Below, in pieces: positions 8,781-9,660 of a stretch of DNA of 9,660 bases. Position numbers and translations under genes: made by a program. Position 1 is the stretch's first letter. Every line of letters starts with the position of its first letter. Source of the DNA: Firmicutes bacterium UBA3906. Its GTDB lineage: Bacteria; Bacillota; Clostridia; Caldicoprobacterales; DTU083. The stretch lies in assembly GCA_002391555.1 (NCBI GenBank), contig DGFG01000025.1, positions 1 to 9,660 of the forward strand. Reading direction: 5' to 3'. The notes under the pieces are model-generated. The model searched no databases. It saw only the letters and a list, made by a program, of their open reading frames with translations, and was not told where the DNA came from.

Positions 8781-9660
8781 CTAGGGAATAGGAGGGGCTA
8801 GGGCCCCTTTTTTGATGTAGAACTTCTCGCTTTGAGAAATAAGAGATTTGGGCAATTGCTCTAGGTCAGTAGTAGATATAAAGGTTTGTACCCTTCCTAT
8901 ATATTCAAGCAGCATTTGCTGTCTAACCGGGTCTAGCTCAGACATAACATCATCTAATAAAAGCAGAGGGTATTCCCCTGTTTCATTGTACATAAATTCA
9001 AGCTCGGATAGCTTAAGTGACAGGACAGTCGTCCTAACCTGTCCTTGGGATCCAAAACTTCTAACATCTGCACCATTTATAGTAATACCCATATCATCCC
9101 TATGACAGCCCCTGCTGGTTGTACCCCTTTTTATATCGGTCTCTTCCCTATTTTCCAGCTCTCTAAGAAAAGACTCCCTTATGTCCTTTATATCAGCTGT
9201 CTTAAAGGGTATAGATGTCTTGTATACGATTGATAGGTCCTCGGAATTGCAGGAAATTTTTTTATGTATTTCCCGGGAAATATTTTGTAGCGAATTGACG
9301 AATTTTATTCTTTTGTTAATTATATAGGAACCTGCCTCAGCCAATTGCTCATTCCATATTGGCAGGGTCTTGCTTAAAGACCCATTTCTTTGGATCTCCT
9401 TTAAAAGATTATTTCTATGGCTCAAGACCCTATTGTATCTTTGCAGGCAATAAAAATACCTAGGGTTAATCTGGGAAATCTCCATATCCATAAACCTGCG
9501 TCTTTCAATAGGTCCATCCTTTACAAGCTTTAAATCCTCAGGCGAAAATATTACAGAGTTTAAGTGGCCCATTAGCTCACCTAGACGCTTGGTTTGTGTT
9601 CCATTTATATTAACTGTTTTCTTTTCATTTTTATTTAGGTAAATAGAAATTTCTGAACTA
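8781..9660 (-). CDS. recF: RecF recombination mediator (partial, N-terminus outside window)
   Basis: RecF is an SMC-like ATPase that with RecO and RecR loads RecA at single-strand gaps. About 293 C-terminal residues are visible; full-length RecF is about 360-370, so roughly 70 N-terminal residues including Walker A are beyond the right edge. The reading frame continues through the ATG at 9572 to 9660 (residues NINGTQTKRLGELMGHL), so that ATG is internal. Diagnostic features are FSPEDLKLVKDGPIERRRF, the coiled-coil arm between about 9200 and 9500, the ABC-type signature GSQGQVRTTVLSLKLSE, and Walker B LLLLDDVMSELD with the D-loop. The last residues, GALAPPIP, are coded by a GC-rich inverted repeat that forms a terminator on the other strand. 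It precedes the remB-like gene by 82 nt, the conserved order near oriC. Confidence 0.97.
   Translation of the reverse strand, partial: SSEISIYLNKNEKKTVNINGTQTKRLGELMGHLNSVIFSPEDLKLVKDGPIERRRFMDMEISQINPRYFYCLQRYNRVLSHRNNLLKEIQRNGSLSKTLPIWNEQLAEAGSYIINKRIKFVNSLQNISREIHKKISCNSEDLSIVYKTSIPFKTADIKDIRESFLRELENREETDIKRGTTSRGCHRDDMGITINGADVRSFGSQGQVRTTVLSLKLSELEFMYNETGEYPLLLLDDVMSELDPVRQQMLLEYIGRVQTFISTTDLEQLPKSLISQSEKFYIKKGALAPPIP
8793..8813 (+). terminator. Putative rho-independent terminator on the + strand, inside the recF 3' end
   Basis: Read on the + strand, AGGGGC-TAGG-GCCCCT makes a 6-bp GC-rich stem with a 4-nt loop, immediately followed by T residues (8808-8813). On the minus strand the same hairpin has A residues before it and no T run after it, so it would stop only transcripts running antisense to recF. 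It lies wholly in recF coding sequence. Confidence 0.5.

Noticed and set aside
9570..9572. ATG at 9572 as recF start
   Set aside because: The frame stays open upstream to the edge with RecF-like residues (NGTQTKRLGEL), so this Met is internal.

Overview
All genes in this window lie on the minus strand. Read in transcription order (right to left) they are recF (5' end beyond the right edge), a remB-like gene, gyrB, gyrA, ilvE, and a very long ORF that runs off the left edge. The recF-remB-gyrB-gyrA order is the classic origin-proximal cluster of Firmicutes, and a RemB/DUF370 gene between recF and gyrB points to Bacilli or Clostridia. Moderate GC, purine-rich Shine-Dalgarno (SD) sites, and heavy use of AGG (Arg), CTA (Leu) and ATA (Ile) codons suggest an anaerobic Clostridia/Tissierellia-type Firmicute. 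That placement is inference; I cannot name a genus.

Right part (about 3783-9660): recF encodes the RecF recombination mediator. An 82-nt gap holding a plausible promoter leads into a compact remB-gyrB-gyrA set, in which remB overlaps gyrB by 20 nt (with the start preferred here) and gyrB and gyrA are 16 nt apart. RecF acts at gapped or stalled forks, and gyrase (GyrA2GyrB2) supplies negative supercoils, so this is a replication and topology block next to the origin. GyrA is wild type at the quinolone-determining positions (Ser83, Asp87) but carries an unusually long (about 93 residues) acidic tail.

Middle part (2593-3731): ilvE (branched-chain aminotransferase, type II length) follows gyrA after about 50 nt and is closed by a good rho-independent terminator at 2593-2627. 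It is the only amino-acid metabolism gene here.

Left part (1-2531): an uninterrupted reading frame of 843 codons, with a good SD and no stop before the edge. It encodes about 420 residues resembling a degenerate SAM-methyltransferase fold with a cysteine cluster, somewhat like Rsm22/METTL17 proteins, followed in the same polypeptide by a RecQ-type superfamily 2 helicase with all main motifs and an atypical Cys-rich segment after motif VI. I translated this region by hand, codon by codon, to confirm it is open. This fusion is the most interesting item in the window.

I see no tRNA, rRNA, insertion sequence, CRISPR array or prophage gene. The + strand ORFs are shadows of conserved minus-strand genes.
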